64,000 bases of DNA, from the NCBI RefSeq assembly GCF_011764585.1, contig NZ_AP022853.1, positions 665,501 through 729,500 on the forward strand. Direction: 5' to 3'. Of this stretch, positions 37,621 to 47,506 are shown in pieces (positions within the stretch are counted from its first letter, which is position 1; the number at the start of each line of letters is the position of its first letter). This DNA is from Sulfurimicrobium lacus (GTDB lineage: Bacteria > Pseudomonadota > Gammaproteobacteria > Burkholderiales > Sulfuricellaceae). Below the pieces are notes generated by a model. The model did not search any database, was not told the origin of the DNA, and saw nothing but the letters and a program-made list of their open reading frames with translations. The position numbers were made by a program, and so were the translations under genes.

Positions 37621-38442
37621 GTGCGCAGGCTTGCTCTTTTGCCAGTCTTGCTGCTGGCGGGTGTTTGTCACGCGGGCTTGTTCACCGACGATGAGGCGCA
37701 GGCCAAAATCGTCGAACTGCAGGCCAAGCTGCAAGGCCTGGATGCCCGCGTCGCCAGCCAGGAACAAACCCAGCGCAGCCAGGGTCTGGACATCCTTTCC
37801 CAGATCGAGGCCGTGAAGGGCGAACTGGCCAAACTGCGCGGCCAGCTCGAAGAGCAGGCCCACGACATCGAAACCACCCAGAAGCGCCAGCGTGACCTGT
37901 ATGTGGACCTGGACAGCCGTTTGCGCCTGCTCGAGCAGCGTGCGGCGACTCCGGCTCCTGCCCCAGCCCCCGCCGTGGAAGAAGTGAAACCCGGCAAGGG
38001 GAAAAAACAGGTGGGCAAAACAGCGCCCGTGCCGGTCACGCCGGTTGCTGCTGCTCCGGAAGACCCGGTGGCGGAGGGCAAGGCTTACGACCTGGCTTTC
38101 AACCTTTTCAAGGTGGGTAATTACCAGGGCGCCGTGATGGCGTTCCAGCAGTTCATTCAGGCTTACCCGCAAAGCCCGTTGGCATCCAGTTCGCAGTACT
38201 GGATCGGCAACTCCTACTTCAACCTCAAGGACTTCAAGTCCGCCATCGCCAGCCAGCAGACGCTGATCAGCCAGTATCCGAAAAGCCCCAAGGTGCCGGA
38301 CGCGATGCTGAACATCGCCACCTGCCAGCAAAACATGGGCGACAGTGAAGCGGCGAAGAAATCCCTGGAAGAGCTGGTGGCCAAGTTCCCCTTGAGCGAC
38401 GCGGGGGAGAAAGCCAAGAAACGCCTTGCAGCCGTGAAATGA
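37621..38442 (+). CDS. cpoB: Cell division coordinator CpoB
   Basis: A 273-residue periplasmic protein (also YbgF) starting at GTG 37621. It has a signal peptide cleaved near CHA-G, an N-terminal coiled coil (about 25-105), an Ala/Pro linker, and TPR repeats from about 150 (YDLAFNLFKVGNYQGAVMAFQQFI). It links Tol-Pal with peptidoglycan synthesis. It closes the tol-pal operon two bases after pal. Confidence 0.94.
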   Translation: MRRLALLPVLLLAGVCHAGLFTDDEAQAKIVELQAKLQGLDARVASQEQTQRSQGLDILSQIEAVKGELAKLRGQLEEQAHDIETTQKRQRDLYVDLDSRLRLLEQRAATPAPAPAPAVEEVKPGKGKKQVGKTAPVPVTPVAAAPEDPVAEGKAYDLAFNLFKVGNYQGAVMAFQQFIQAYPQSPLASSSQYWIGNSYFNLKDFKSAIASQQTLISQYPKSPKVPDAMLNIATCQQNMGDSEAAKKSLEELVAKFPLSDAGEKAKKRLAAVK

Positions 38443-38443
38443 C

Positions 38444-39079
38444 GTGCTGAAAGTCAACGAGATTTTCTATTCCCTGCAGGGGGAGACCAGCCGCATCGGG
38501 TTGCCGACGGTGTTCGTGCGCCTTACCGGCTGCCCCCTGCGTTGCGGTTATTGCGATACCGCCTATGCCTTCAACGAAGGCGTCCCGCTGGAAATTCCCG
38601 CCATTCTCGAGCAGGTGGCGAGCTACCGTCCCAGATACGTGACGGTTACCGGCGGCGAACCGCTGGCGCAGAAGGAATGCCCCGCGCTGCTCGCCAGCTT
38701 GTGCGATGCGGGCTATTCCGTTTCGCTCGAAACCAGCGGCGCCCTGGATATCGGCAAGGTCGACGCACGCGTGTCGCGCATCGTGGACATCAAGACGCCG
38801 GCTTCCGGCGAGGTCGACAAGAACCGCTGGGCAAACCTGGCGCTGTTGACGCCGCACGACGAGCTCAAGTTCGTGATCTGCGATGAGGCGGATTACGTAT
38901 GGGCGAAGCAGCAGCTGCTGGAGTGGCGCCTCAACGAGAAATGCCCGGTGCTGTTTTCCCCGGTGGCCGGGGACTTGCGGCCGGCCGATCTGGCGGACTG
39001 GATACTGCGCGACCGGCTCGACGTGAGATTCCAGCTGCAGTTGCACAAGCTGCTGTGGCGCGAGGATCGCGGACGGTGA
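38444..39079 (+). CDS. queE: 7-carboxy-7-deazaguanine synthase QueE
   Basis: A 211-residue radical SAM enzyme of the queuosine and preQ0 pathway. The [4Fe-4S] ligands are C30, C34 and C37 in [15 protein letters not shown] follows (about 66-70) as the SAM-binding GGE motif. It converts carboxytetrahydropterin to CDG. The start is GTG 38444 and the stop overlaps queC by 4 bp. Confidence 0.96.
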   Translation: MLKVNEIFYSLQGETSRIGLPTVFVRLTGCPLRCGYCDTAYAFNEGVPLEIPAILEQVASYRPRYVTVTGGEPLAQKECPALLASLCDAGYSVSLETSGALDIGKVDARVSRIVDIKTPASGEVDKNRWANLALLTPHDELKFVICDEADYVWAKQQLLEWRLNEKCPVLFSPVAGDLRPADLADWILRDRLDVRFQLQLHKLLWREDRGR

Positions 39080-39744
39080 AGAACGCAGTAGTATTGCTTT
39101 CCGGCGGGCTGGATTCCGCCACTACGCTGGCGATGGCGCGCAGCGAGGGGTTCGACTGCTATTGCCTGAGCCTGGACTACGGCCAGCGCCATCGCTCCGA
39201 ACTGGCGGCGGCGGCGCGCGTGGCGGAGGCATTGGGCGCAAGCGCCCAGCGCACGCTGAAACTGGACCTGACCGTGTTCGGCGGTTCCGCCCTCACCGAT
39301 GCCAGTATCGAGGTGCCGAGCGCCCCGGCATCCGGTATCCCCGTCACCTACGTGCCCGCGCGCAACACCATCATGCTTTCGCTGGCCATGGCCTGGGCGG
39401 AGGTATTGCAGAGCCGCGACATCTTCATCGGCGCCAATGCGGTCGACTACTCAGGCTATCCCGATTGCCGCCCGGAATACATCGCAGCTTTCCAGGACAT
39501 GGCCAACCTGGCCACCAAGGCGGCATTGGAAGGGAATCCCACTACCATCCACGCACCGCTGATCCACCTCTCCAAAGCCGAGATCATCCGCCAGGGCATC
39601 GCGCTCGGGGTGGACTACGCGCTCACCGTCTCCTGCTACCAGGCCGACGCACAGGGGCGTGCCTGCGGGCGCTGCGATTCCTGCCGCCTGCGCAAGGCCG
39701 GCTTCGAACAGGCGGGCGTGCCCGATCCTACCCCTTATCTTTGA
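39076..39744 (+). CDS. queC: 7-cyano-7-deazaguanine synthase QueC
   Basis: GTG 39076 overlaps the queE stop and gives 222 residues. The PP-loop SGGLDS (9-14) binds ATP; zinc ligands are C187, C197, C200 and C203. It turns CDG into preQ0 with ATP and ammonia. Pairing with queE after tol-pal is a common betaproteobacterial order; queD is not in this window. Confidence 0.97.
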   Translation: MKNAVVLLSGGLDSATTLAMARSEGFDCYCLSLDYGQRHRSELAAAARVAEALGASAQRTLKLDLTVFGGSALTDASIEVPSAPASGIPVTYVPARNTIMLSLAMAWAEVLQSRDIFIGANAVDYSGYPDCRPEYIAAFQDMANLATKAALEGNPTTIHAPLIHLSKAEIIRQGIALGVDYALTVSCYQADAQGRACGRCDSCRLRKAGFEQAGVPDPTPYL

Positions 39745-39781
39745 TTGGTTTCAGTGTGCTGCTTCACGCTAAACGGCACAC

Positions 39782-39797
39782 TAGTACGAATGTACTA
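39782..39797. promoter_or_regulatory. Inverted repeat upstream of the YeeE/YedE gene
   Basis: TAGTAC-GAAT-GTACTA is a perfect 6-bp inverted repeat. It lies about 38 bp upstream of the candidate -35 box of the transporter gene. The 160-bp gap (39745-39904) holds no gene but several short repeats such as ATTCGATT. A regulator-binding site is the likely reading. Confidence 0.45.
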
Positions 39798-39834
39798 ACT
39801 ATCGAATTTAATTGCACTTTTTCGTGTAATTCGA

Positions 39835-39862
39835 TTGTGCTTTGCGTCAATTCGATTAAAAT
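39835..39862 (+). promoter_or_regulatory. Candidate promoter of the YeeE/YedE gene
   Basis: TTGTGC (39835-39840), a 16-bp spacer, and TAAAAT (39857-39862), about 42 bp before ATG 39905. A perfect palindrome CAGACGCGTCTG (39872-39883) lies where transcription would begin and could bind a repressor. A good ribosome binding site (agagga) follows. Confidence 0.5.
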
Positions 39863-39904
39863 TCGCGCTATCAGACGCGTCTGCAATCTAAGAGGATTCA
39901 AGAA

Positions 39905-41089
39905 ATGATTTACGAAAGTTTTGCGCCGGCACAGTCCTTTTTTCTCTGGGCCACATTCGGTATCGCCCTGGTCATGGGTGCGATGGTCAACAAGACCAAT
40001 TTCTGCACCATGGGTGCGATATCCGACTGGGTCAACATGGGCGATACCGGCCGTATGCGCGCCTGGTTGCTGGCGATCGCCATCGCCATGCTGGGCGTGG
40101 TGGTGCTGGAGGCCAACGGCTTGATCAAGGCCGACGCCGCATTCCCGCCGTACCGCGCCAACCAGCTGGTATGGGCGGAAAACCTGCTGGGCGGGCTGAT
40201 GTTCGGCGTCGGCATGACCCTGGCCTCGGGTTGCGGTAACAAGTGCCTGATCCGCATCGGTGGCGGCAATCTGAAATCGATCATGGTGCTCGCCATCATC
40301 GCCGTGATTGCTTATTACATGACCAACCCCTTTCCCAATTCCGACAAGACCCTGTTCACCGTGCTGTTCTACGACTGGCTGCGTCCCCTCGCCGTGACGT
40401 TGCAGACCAAGCAGGACCTGGGTTCGGTGTTTGCCGGCAGCGACAAGGCGACATCGGCGCGCCTCGCCATTGGACTGGTGCTTGGTCTGGGTCTGGCGGC
40501 TTTCGCCTTCAAATCGGAAGATTTCCGCTCCAACTCCGACCACATCCTGGGTGGCCTGGTGGTCGGGATTGCGGTCCTGGCGGCCTGGTACATTACCAGC
40601 AACGTGATGATGAGCGCCGACGGCCAGACCTACTCGTTGCAGAACTACGTGTCGGAGCAGTGGGACATGCTGGCCAAGCCGGAGGACGTCAAGCCGGCCG
40701 ATAGCCGTCCGCTTTCGCCGCAGTCCTTCACCTTCATCAACCCCATGGGTCAGGCCTTCGGATATGTTTCCGCCGGGTTCAAGCCCGTTTCGCTGACTTT
40801 CGGCGTAATGGCCGTGGCCGGGGTGATTCTGGGTTCGCTGCTGTGGTCGTTGATTAGCCGCAGCTTCCGCATCGAGTGGTTCGCCAGCTTCAAGGATTTC
40901 GCCAACCACTTCGTCGGCGCGGTGCTGATGGGGTTCGGCGGCGTGCTGGCGATGGGCTGCACCATCGGCCAAGGGGTGACCGGCATTTCCACCCTGGCGA
41001 TCGGCTCGTTCATCGCCTTTGCCGCGATTGTCGCCGGCAGCGCCGGGACCATGAAATACCAGTACTGGAAGATGATGCGCGAAGCGTGA
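39905..41089 (+). CDS. YeeE/YedE family sulfur transporter
   Basis: A 394-residue membrane protein with about ten helices. It shows the two-fold family repeat: KTNFCTMGAISDW near the N-terminus and GVGMTLASGCGNKCLIR, mirrored by FGGVLAMGCTIGQGVTGISTLA near the C-terminus. The conserved Cys in these motifs relay thiosulfate in the characterised TsuA protein. A role in thiosulfate or other sulfur uptake is therefore likely. The gene stands alone, with its own promoter region and a strong terminator downstream. Confidence 0.88.
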   Translation: MIYESFAPAQSFFLWATFGIALVMGAMVNKTNFCTMGAISDWVNMGDTGRMRAWLLAIAIAMLGVVVLEANGLIKADAAFPPYRANQLVWAENLLGGLMFGVGMTLASGCGNKCLIRIGGGNLKSIMVLAIIAVIAYYMTNPFPNSDKTLFTVLFYDWLRPLAVTLQTKQDLGSVFAGSDKATSARLAIGLVLGLGLAAFAFKSEDFRSNSDHILGGLVVGIAVLAAWYITSNVMMSADGQTYSLQNYVSEQWDMLAKPEDVKPADSRPLSPQSFTFINPMGQAFGYVSAGFKPVSLTFGVMAVAGVILGSLLWSLISRSFRIEWFASFKDFANHFVGAVLMGFGGVLAMGCTIGQGVTGISTLAIGSFIAFAAIVAGSAGTMKYQYWKMMREA

Positions 41090-41106
41090 TAAGCGTGTGA
41101 ACCAAG

Positions 41107-41180
41107 AAGGGCGCGGATACTTTGATGGTCTCCGCGCCCTTTGATGGTCTCCGCGCCCTTTGATGGTCTCCGCGCCCTTT
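41107..41180. terminator. Terminator with a triplicated 3' arm
   Basis: AAGGGCGCGGA (41107-41117) pairs with TCCGCGCCCTT, and that arm occurs three times (41131, 41150 and 41169) within three exact copies of a 19-nt unit TTTGATGGTCTCCGCGCCC (41121-41177). It lies between the transporter gene and the convergent ispH gene, so it may stop transcription from both sides. Confidence 0.85.
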
Positions 41181-41184
41181 GTGT

Positions 41185-42111
41185 TTAAGAGGCCTGCAAT
41201 GCCTTGGGCAGCGGAAAGGAAATGTTTTCCGCTTTCCCGTCCAGTTCCGACACGTTTCCGGCGCCCAGCTCCTTGAGCCGCTCGATCACCTGCTGCACCA
41301 GCACATCCGGAGCCGAGGCGCCGGCCGTCACGCCCACGCATTTCTTGTCCTGCAGCCATGCTGCATCGAGCTGGCCGGCGTTGTCCACCATGTAGGCCGT
41401 TACGCCGATGTTCTGCGCCACTTCGCGCAGGCGGTTGGAATTCGAGCTGTTGGGCGACCCGACGACGATGACCAGGTCGCACGCGGTCGCCAGCGCCTTG
41501 ACCGCATCCTGGCGGTTTTGCGTGGCGTAGCAGATGTCGTCCTTCTTTGGGCCAGTGATGGCGGGGAAGCGCTGCTTGAGCGCGGCGACGACCTTGCCGG
41601 CATCGTCCATGGACAGGGTGGTCTGGGTGACATAGGAGAGGTTGTCCGGGTCGCTCACTTCCAGCCTTGCGACGTCTTCCGGCGTTTCCACCAGGTACAT
41701 GCCGCCTTCCGTCTGCCCCATGGTGCCTTCCACCTCGGGATGCCCCTTGTGCCCGATCATGACGATTTCCCTGCCCTGGGCGCGCATCCGTGCGACCTCG
41801 AGATGGACCTTGGTGACCAGCGGGCAGGTGGCGTCGAACACCTGCAGGCCGCGCGCTTCAGCTTCCGTTCTGACCGCCTGGGACACGCCGTGGGCGCTGA
41901 ATACCAGCGTGCTGCCGGGCGGAACCTCGTCGAGGTTTTCGATGAAAATGGCACCCTTGGCGCGCAGGCATTCCACCACGAACTTGTTGTGCACCACCTC
42001 GTGGCGCACGTAAATCGGCGCGCCGAAGCCCTCCAGCGCGCGCTCGACGATGGCGATGGCGCGATCCACGCCAGCGCAGAATCCGCGCGGATTGGCTAAC
42101 ACGATTTCCAT
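41185..42111 (-). CDS. ispH: 4-hydroxy-3-methylbut-2-enyl diphosphate reductase
   Basis: The 308-residue enzyme makes IPP and DMAPP in the last step of the MEP pathway. Iron-sulfur ligands are C12 (RGFCAGV), C96 ([11 protein letters not shown]) and C194 ([10 protein letters not shown]). ATG 42111 overlaps the fkpB stop (ATGA), the usual order in proteobacteria. The extended frame to 42159 is not needed. Confidence 0.97.
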   Translation of the reverse strand: MEIVLANPRGFCAGVDRAIAIVERALEGFGAPIYVRHEVVHNKFVVECLRAKGAIFIENLDEVPPGSTLVFSAHGVSQAVRTEAEARGLQVFDATCPLVTKVHLEVARMRAQGREIVMIGHKGHPEVEGTMGQTEGGMYLVETPEDVARLEVSDPDNLSYVTQTTLSMDDAGKVVAALKQRFPAITGPKKDDICYATQNRQDAVKALATACDLVIVVGSPNSSNSNRLREVAQNIGVTAYMVDNAGQLDAAWLQDKKCVGVTAGASAPDVLVQQVIERLKELGAGNVSELDGKAENISFPLPKALQAS

Positions 42112-42545
42112 CAGGGCTCCAGAATATCCATGATCTTGACCTCGAAGACGACCGCACAACCGCTCAGCGGGTGATTGAAGTCCACCGTGGCGAAATCCTT
42201 GTTGGCGCTCTTGATCTGCCCGGCCAGCGTCTCGCCGTCGGGCAGTGCGAATTCGACCAGGCTGCCGATTTCGAGTTCCAGGTCGTCGAAGGCGTCGAGC
42301 GGCACGTCCATGACTTGCTCCGGGTTGGACAGGCCGAAAGCCTGCTCGGGCTCGAGGTTGAAGACGTAGCGTCGGCCGACTTCGAGGTCGATGAGGCAGG
42401 ATTCCAGCTTGGCCTCGATTTCGCCCTCGCCCAGCTTGATCGTGACCGGATCGTCAGCGAACGTGTTCATGACTTCGGTGCCGTCGCCGGCGGACAGGCT
42501 GTAGTGCAGGGCGATGGTGTCGCCCCACAGTGCGGTGCGGGTCAT
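42111..42545 (-). CDS. fkpB: FKBP-type peptidyl-prolyl isomerase
   Basis: A 144-residue SlyD/FkpB-like protein: FKBP strands at both ends ([41 protein letters not shown]) and an inserted chaperone-type flap (about 65-120). It lacks the His-rich tail of SlyD, so FkpB is favoured. It folds proline-containing proteins. It overlaps lspA by 4 bp and ispH by one base. Confidence 0.93.
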   Translation of the reverse strand: MTRTALWGDTIALHYSLSAGDGTEVMNTFADDPVTIKLGEGEIEAKLESCLIDLEVGRRYVFNLEPEQAFGLSNPEQVMDVPLDAFDDLELEIGSLVEFALPDGETLAGQIKSANKDFATVDFNHPLSGCAVVFEVKIMDILEP

Positions 42546-43018
42546 GGTTTTCCGGCTCCGGGTTTGCGCAAGCTATCCCACACCAGCAGGATCACCCCGC
42601 CGGTAATGGCCATGTCGGCGACGTTGAAAGCCGGCCAGTGGTAGTTGCCGTAATAGAAATCGAGGAAGTCCACCACGTAACCCCAGTGGATGCGGTCGAC
42701 CAGGTTGCCCAGCGCGCCGCCCAGCACCAGGCTCAGCGCCAGGCCGAACAGGGTTTGCCGGCCGTGCTTGCGCAGCAGGTGCAGGATCACGGCGGAAGCC
42801 AGTGCCGCGACGGTGATGAAGAACAGGCGCTGCCACCCGCCCGCCGCGGCGAGAAAACTGAACGCGGCGCCGCTGTTGTGGGCCAGCACCAGGTTGAAGT
42901 ACGAAGTGACGGGACTGCTCTCGCCGAAGCTGAAAGCCTGCACGATCCAGTGCTTGGTCAACTGGTCGAGCACGATCACCAGCGCGCTGGGCACCAGCCA
43001 CAGGCGCCAATCACGCAT
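42542..43018 (-). CDS. lspA: Lipoprotein signal peptidase
   Basis: A 158-residue inner-membrane aspartic protease with four helices. The conserved [10 protein letters not shown] motif (17-26) and the catalytic pair D108 (GNLVDR) and D117 (VVDFLDFY) are present. It cleaves prolipoprotein signal peptides such as those of Pal. It overlaps ileS by 8 bp. Confidence 0.97.
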   Translation of the reverse strand: MRDWRLWLVPSALVIVLDQLTKHWIVQAFSFGESSPVTSYFNLVLAHNSGAAFSFLAAAGGWQRLFFITVAALASAVILHLLRKHGRQTLFGLALSLVLGGALGNLVDRIHWGYVVDFLDFYYGNYHWPAFNVADMAITGGVILLVWDSLRKPGAGKP

Positions 43019-45800
43019 GGGAACGCGCCTCGCCCGAGCCGAACAGGTTGGCGTCGCAACGCCCGCACAGGGTCGGGTGTGCGGCGTTCTTGCCCACGTC
43101 GGCGCGGTAGTGCCAGCAGCGCTCGCATTTCTGGTGCGGGCTGGACGCGACCAAGACTTTTTCCTCGGCGGCCTGGACCAGTCTGGCCTGGGAAGTGATC
43201 AGCACGAAGCGCAGGTCGTCGTCCAGGCTCTGCAGCAAGCCAAACAGCTCGCCGCTGACCTGAACCTCGACCTCGGCCTGCAGCGAGGAACCGATCGCAC
43301 CGGAAACCCGCACCGCCTCCAGCTCCTTGGTGACGCGAGCGCGGAAATCACGGATTTGCTGCCATTTCGCCAGCAGTTCGGTGCTTTCGGGAAGCGCCGG
43401 GAAGTCGTGCCAGGTGTGGAAAAACACGCTGTCGTCGGTTTTGCCGGTGAGCGCGCTCCACGCTTCCTCCGCGGTGAAGCTGAGAACCGGCGCCATCAGG
43501 CGCAGCAGGCTGTGGGTGACGTGGTAGAGCGCGTTTTGCGCCGCGCGGCGCGCCCTGGAGTCCTTGCCCGCGGTATAGAGGCGGTCTTTCAGGATGTCCA
43601 GGTAGAAGCCGCCCAGGTCTTCCGAGCAGAAAGCGGTGAGCTTCTGCGCCACCAGGTGGAATTCGTAGCGGCTGTAATCGGCCGCCACATCGTCCTGGAA
43701 CGACTGTGCCAGCGCCAGGGCGTAGCGGTCGATTTCCAGCCAGTCCTCGACCGGCAGGGCGTGCTGCGCCGGGTCGAAGTCCGCCAGGTTGGCGAGCAGG
43801 AAGCGCAGCGTGTTGCGGATGCGGCGATAGCCCTCGGTCACGCGCTTGAGAATCTCGTCGGAGATGGTCAGTTCGCCGGAGTAGTCGGTGCTCGCCACCC
43901 ACAGGCGCAGGATGTCCGCACCCAGCGTGTCCATTACCTTCTGCGGCGCGACCACGTTGCCCTTGGACTTGCTCATCTTGTGGCCGTTGCCATCCACCAC
44001 GAAACCGTGGGTGAGCAGCGCCTTGTAGGGCGCATGGCCGTCGGTGGCGCAGCCGGTGAGGAGCGAGGACTGGAACCAGCCGCGATGCTGGTCGGAGCCT
44101 TCCAGGTACAGGTCGGCGGGGTGGGCCAGGTAGTCGCGCCGTTTCAGCACGCAGGCGTGGCTCGAACCGGAATCGAACCACACGTCGAGGGTGTCGCTCA
44201 CCTTCTTGTAGGTGGCGGCATCGGCGCCCAGCAGTTCTGTAGCGTCGAGGCTGAACCAGGCCTCGATGCCCTGTTGCTCCACGCGCTGGGCCACCTGCTC
44301 CAGCAGTTCCTGGGTGCGCGGGTGCAGCGCGCCCGATTCCTTGTGTACGAACAGCGGCATCGGCACGCCCCAGTTGCGCTGGCGCGACACGCACCAGTCG
44401 GGGCGGTTCTTGATCATGGCCTCCAGCCGGGCGCGTCCCCATGAGGGGAAGAACTCGGTGTTCTCGACGGCTTTCATCGCCGCCTCCCTCAAGGTGGCTG
44501 ACTGACCGCTGACAACTGATCGCTGACGGCTGATATTCATGCCGATGAACCACTGATGCGTGGCGCGGAAAATGATCGGCGTCTTGTGGCGCCAGCAGTG
44601 GGGATAGCTGTGCAGCAGCTTCTCGTTCTTGAGCAGCGAGCCGTTGGTGTTGAGGATTTCCAAGACCGTTTTATTTGCCGCCCAGATGGACTGGCCGCCG
44701 ACCAGCGGGGTGCGCTCGAAGAACTTGCCGTCGTCGCCCACCGGGCAATCGACGGCCAGCTTGTATTTGCTGCCGATCACATAGTCGTCCTGGCCGTGAG
44801 CCGGGGCCGTATGCACCAGCCCGGTACCGGCGTCGAGGGTCACATGTTCGCCGCAGATGATGGGCACAACGCGCTCGTAGAACGGGTGCTGCAACTGCAG
44901 GTGCTCCAGCGCGGCACCCTTGACCACCGCCACCACTTCGACGGCCTCGAAACCATAGCGCTGGATGCAGGCCTCGGCCAGATCGTGCGCCAGGATGAGG
45001 ATGCCTTTCGGCGTCTGGACCAGGTCGTAGTCGAATTCGGGATGGACGGAAACGGCCTGGTTGGCGGGCAGGGTCCATGGCGTGGTGGTCCAGATCACCG
45101 CGTAAACCGGCTGTGATGGGATCTTCATGCCGAGCGCTTGGGCCAGCGCGGCGACATCTTTCACCGCAAAGGCCACGTCGATGGCGGGCGAAGTCTTGTC
45201 CTCGTATTCCACCTCGGCTTCCGCCAGCGCCGAGCCGCAGTCGATGCACCAGTGCACCGGCTTCTGCCCCTGGTAGAGGTAGCCGTTGGCGTGGATGCGT
45301 CCGAGGGTGCGCATGATGTCGGCTTCGAACTTGAAATCCATGGTGCGGTAGGGATCGTCCCACTCGCCCAGCACACCGAGGCGGATGAAGTCGGCCTTTT
45401 GGCGCTCGATCTGCGACTGCGCATAATCGCGGCACAGTTCGCGGAAGCGGGAGGCGGGAATTTCCTTGCCGTGCTGCTTCTCCACCTGCAGTTCGATCGG
45501 CAGGCCGTGGCAGTCCCAGCCCGGCACATAGGGTGCATCGAAACCGGCCAGGGTCTTGGAGCGGACGATGATGTCCTTGAGGATCTTGTTGACCGCGTGG
45601 CCGATGTGGATGTCGCCGTTGGCATAGGGCGGGCCGTCGTGCAGCACGAACTTGGGGCGGCCCGCGCTGGCGGCGCGGATGCGCTGGTAGAGTTTTTTAT
45701 CCTGCCACTGCTTGACCCACGCCGGCTCGCGCTTGGCGAGATCGCCGCGCATCGGGAAGGGCGTGTCGGGCAAGTTCAGTGTGTCTTTGTAATCAGCCAT
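43011..45800 (-). CDS. ileS: Isoleucyl-tRNA synthetase
   Basis: A 929-residue class I synthetase with HIGH at 65-68, KMSKS at 608-612 and a C-terminal zinc-finger motif (CERCWHY and later CGRC). The editing domain lies between. Odd feature: residues about 424-436, after FIGMN and before LREAAMKA, are encoded by a TCAGCNN heptanucleotide repeat that keeps the frame, giving a Ser/Gln/Val-rich stretch. The rest is intact. It ends where lspA begins. Confidence 0.97.
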   Translation of the reverse strand: MADYKDTLNLPDTPFPMRGDLAKREPAWVKQWQDKKLYQRIRAASAGRPKFVLHDGPPYANGDIHIGHAVNKILKDIIVRSKTLAGFDAPYVPGWDCHGLPIELQVEKQHGKEIPASRFRELCRDYAQSQIERQKADFIRLGVLGEWDDPYRTMDFKFEADIMRTLGRIHANGYLYQGQKPVHWCIDCGSALAEAEVEYEDKTSPAIDVAFAVKDVAALAQALGMKIPSQPVYAVIWTTTPWTLPANQAVSVHPEFDYDLVQTPKGILILAHDLAEACIQRYGFEAVEVVAVVKGAALEHLQLQHPFYERVVPIICGEHVTLDAGTGLVHTAPAHGQDDYVIGSKYKLAVDCPVGDDGKFFERTPLVGGQSIWAANKTVLEILNTNGSLLKNEKLLHSYPHCWRHKTPIIFRATHQWFIGMNISRQRSVVSGQSATLREAAMKAVENTEFFPSWGRARLEAMIKNRPDWCVSRQRNWGVPMPLFVHKESGALHPRTQELLEQVAQRVEQQGIEAWFSLDATELLGADAATYKKVSDTLDVWFDSGSSHACVLKRRDYLAHPADLYLEGSDQHRGWFQSSLLTGCATDGHAPYKALLTHGFVVDGNGHKMSKSKGNVVAPQKVMDTLGADILRLWVASTDYSGELTISDEILKRVTEGYRRIRNTLRFLLANLADFDPAQHALPVEDWLEIDRYALALAQSFQDDVAADYSRYEFHLVAQKLTAFCSEDLGGFYLDILKDRLYTAGKDSRARRAAQNALYHVTHSLLRLMAPVLSFTAEEAWSALTGKTDDSVFFHTWHDFPALPESTELLAKWQQIRDFRARVTKELEAVRVSGAIGSSLQAEVEVQVSGELFGLLQSLDDDLRFVLITSQARLVQAAEEKVLVASSPHQKCERCWHYRADVGKNAAHPTLCGRCDANLFGSGEARSHA
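44497..44533. repeat. Heptanucleotide TCAGCNN element read in frame within ileS
   Basis: TGA triplets on the plus strand recur at 44503, 44510, 44517, 44524 and 44531 (7-nt steps), with another at 44499. On the coding strand this reads TCAGCCG, TCAGCGA, TCAGTTG, TCAGCGG and TCAGTCA. It is the same unit as at 13975 and 52914 and supplies codons of ileS. Confidence 0.85.
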
Positions 45801-46724
45801 TTATCGGGTTCCAAAATACCGTTTTGCGTTGGCCACGTCGGCTGCGATTTGCGCTGTCAGCGTTTCCAGGTTGGGGAATTTCATTTCGTCGCGCAGCTTG
45901 TGCAGGAAATCCACCCGCACGTGCCGGTTGTAAATCTGCTGGTCGAAGTTGAACAGGTGCACTTCCAGCGTCGGCAAGCCGTTGTTCATCACCGTCGGGC
46001 GCACGCCCAGGCTGGCCGCACCCTGCAGCGCCTGGTCGCCAAGCCCCTCCACCTCGACCGCGAAAATGCCCCACAGCGGCGGACGGTTGTGCTTGAGCTG
46101 GATGTTGGCAGTCGGGAAGCCGATCTTGTGCCCCAGGCTTTCGCCATGCTCCACCCGCCCGCTGATGCTGTAAGGGCGGCCCAGCAGCGCGCGCGCCAGG
46201 TCGAGGTCGCCGCCGGCCAGTGCTTCCCGCACCGCAGTGCTGGAAACGCGCAGACCCGCCGCCATGACGCTGTGCATGGACTCCACTTCAAAACCGAGCC
46301 GGGCGCCGGACGCTTGCAGCAGATCGAAGTCGCCCGCGCGCTTGGCGCCGAAGCGGAAATCGTCGCCGATCAGCGCCCAGCGCGTTTGCAAGCGATGGTG
46401 CAGCATTTCAGTGACGAACTCGCCCGCGTCGATGCTGGCAAAGCGCTTGTTGAAGGGGCAGATGAACACCCGGTCTACGCCGTATTCGGCGAACAGCTGC
46501 AGTTTCTCGCGCAGGCTGGTGAGACGGGTAGGCGCCTGGTCCGGGGTGAAGAATTCGCGCGGATGCGGCTCGAACGTCATCACGCACGCCGGCAGGCCGC
46601 GCTTCCTGGCGGCCTCTTCCATGCGTTCGAGCATCGCCTGATGGCCCAGATGGACGCCGTCGAAATTGCCGATGGTCAGGGCAATCGGCGTCTCGCTGGC
46701 GGGAATTCCTCGGAAAATCAGCAT
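45801..46724 (-). CDS. ribF: Bifunctional riboflavin kinase / FAD synthetase
   Basis: A 307-residue protein. The N-terminal FMN adenylyltransferase domain has IGNFDGVHLGHQAML (about 22-36); the C-terminal kinase domain has VEHGESLGHKIGFPTANIQL (about 196-215). It makes FMN and FAD from riboflavin. It immediately precedes ileS on the minus strand, the standard arrangement. Confidence 0.97.
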   Translation of the reverse strand: MLIFRGIPASETPIALTIGNFDGVHLGHQAMLERMEEAARKRGLPACVMTFEPHPREFFTPDQAPTRLTSLREKLQLFAEYGVDRVFICPFNKRFASIDAGEFVTEMLHHRLQTRWALIGDDFRFGAKRAGDFDLLQASGARLGFEVESMHSVMAAGLRVSSTAVREALAGGDLDLARALLGRPYSISGRVEHGESLGHKIGFPTANIQLKHNRPPLWGIFAVEVEGLGDQALQGAASLGVRPTVMNNGLPTLEVHLFNFDQQIYNRHVRVDFLHKLRDEMKFPNLETLTAQIAADVANAKRYFGTR

Positions 46725-46734
46725 AATCGGTCAA

Positions 46735-46945
46735 ACAAAAGAGGGAATTATACGCACTCCGGGGCTAAATGAAAAAGCGCGGGGCCGTAGAGGCGTGTGT
46801 CGCCTGATTCGATGGGGTGGAATGCGCTTTGCGCATGGTGATTGGGAGCCGGGGCCGCCCGGCAATCAAACACGGTGCGCGGAGCGCATCCAACAGCAAC
46901 TAAATCAAACCATGCGGCGCAATGCCCGTTGGTTATTGCGCCCTA
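46735..46945. repeat. Intergenic inverted-repeat block between ribF and an orphan gene
   Basis: This stretch has no believable gene. It holds ATGCGC-TTT-GCGCAT (46822-46836) next to GGGGTGGA, and a second inverted repeat GGCGCAAT (46916-46923) with ATTGCGCC (46935-46942). Both resemble the short dispersed repeats common in betaproteobacterial intergenic DNA. The second one overlaps the stop codon of the next gene. Confidence 0.6.
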
Positions 46946-47451
46946 CGCGGGCTAGTGGTTGATATGCGACGAAAAATCGCAAACACCAAAGTTGAAAACA
47001 AAAAATAGATGAGCAGCATTCCGATTGCCCTTGCCGGGAAATTTATGTCGATTGGAATATGTCCAGTGTCTGAGGGTAAGCCCGCGAGTTCTGCCCGTGT
47101 CTTTAAGCGAAGAACATCGAGCCAATAAGACAGGTATACAAGTGCCGGCCAAATGAATGTGGAATAAAAAACAATACGAGGGTGGCGGAGCAATTTCATC
47201 AAGTAAGCAACGGCAACTGCCATTAGAAGAGTGTTTGGAACCGCCAAGATAGAAAGCATAGTAGCCGTCACGATGTACTCCGCCCCTATGTTGTAGAGGT
47301 AGGAGTCAATGTCCTTTATGAACGGGATGAGCCATTTGAGATACGTTACGGGCAAAGAAATTATGGGAGCTATCAGAACCAAGTAGCCCAACGACGCACC
47401 AGAAAGCGCAGCGATTAAAGGCCTTAGCAGGCGGTATGCTTGGCTAGACAT
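46933..47451 (-). CDS. Orphan membrane protein of unknown function
   Basis: The 172-residue product starts MSSQAYRLLRPL and has four or five hydrophobic helices (about 9-32, 53-80, 90-110 and 147-166). No family is recognised. Its DNA is clearly richer in A and T than its neighbours, and it separates ribF from murJ. The last codons (TTSPRRAQ) come from the adjacent inverted repeat, so the original C-terminus may have been replaced. A longer frame to 47583 lies across the murJ end and is rejected. Recent acquisition is likely. Confidence 0.6.
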   Translation of the reverse strand: MSSQAYRLLRPLIAALSGASLGYLVLIAPIISLPVTYLKWLIPFIKDIDSYLYNIGAEYIVTATMLSILAVPNTLLMAVAVAYLMKLLRHPRIVFYSTFIWPALVYLSYWLDVLRLKTRAELAGLPSDTGHIPIDINFPARAIGMLLIYFLFSTLVFAIFRRISTTSPRRAQ

Positions 47452-47506
47452 AACGTGATGTGCACTCCGATCGTTTATATACCATCTGACGGTCTGACCT
47501 AGCCCG

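Noticed and set aside
39764-41482. A long minus-strand frame opposite the YeeE/YedE gene
   Set aside because: The plus-strand product has clear helices and family motifs; the opposite frame is rich in His, Gln and Arg without domains and crosses the terminator.
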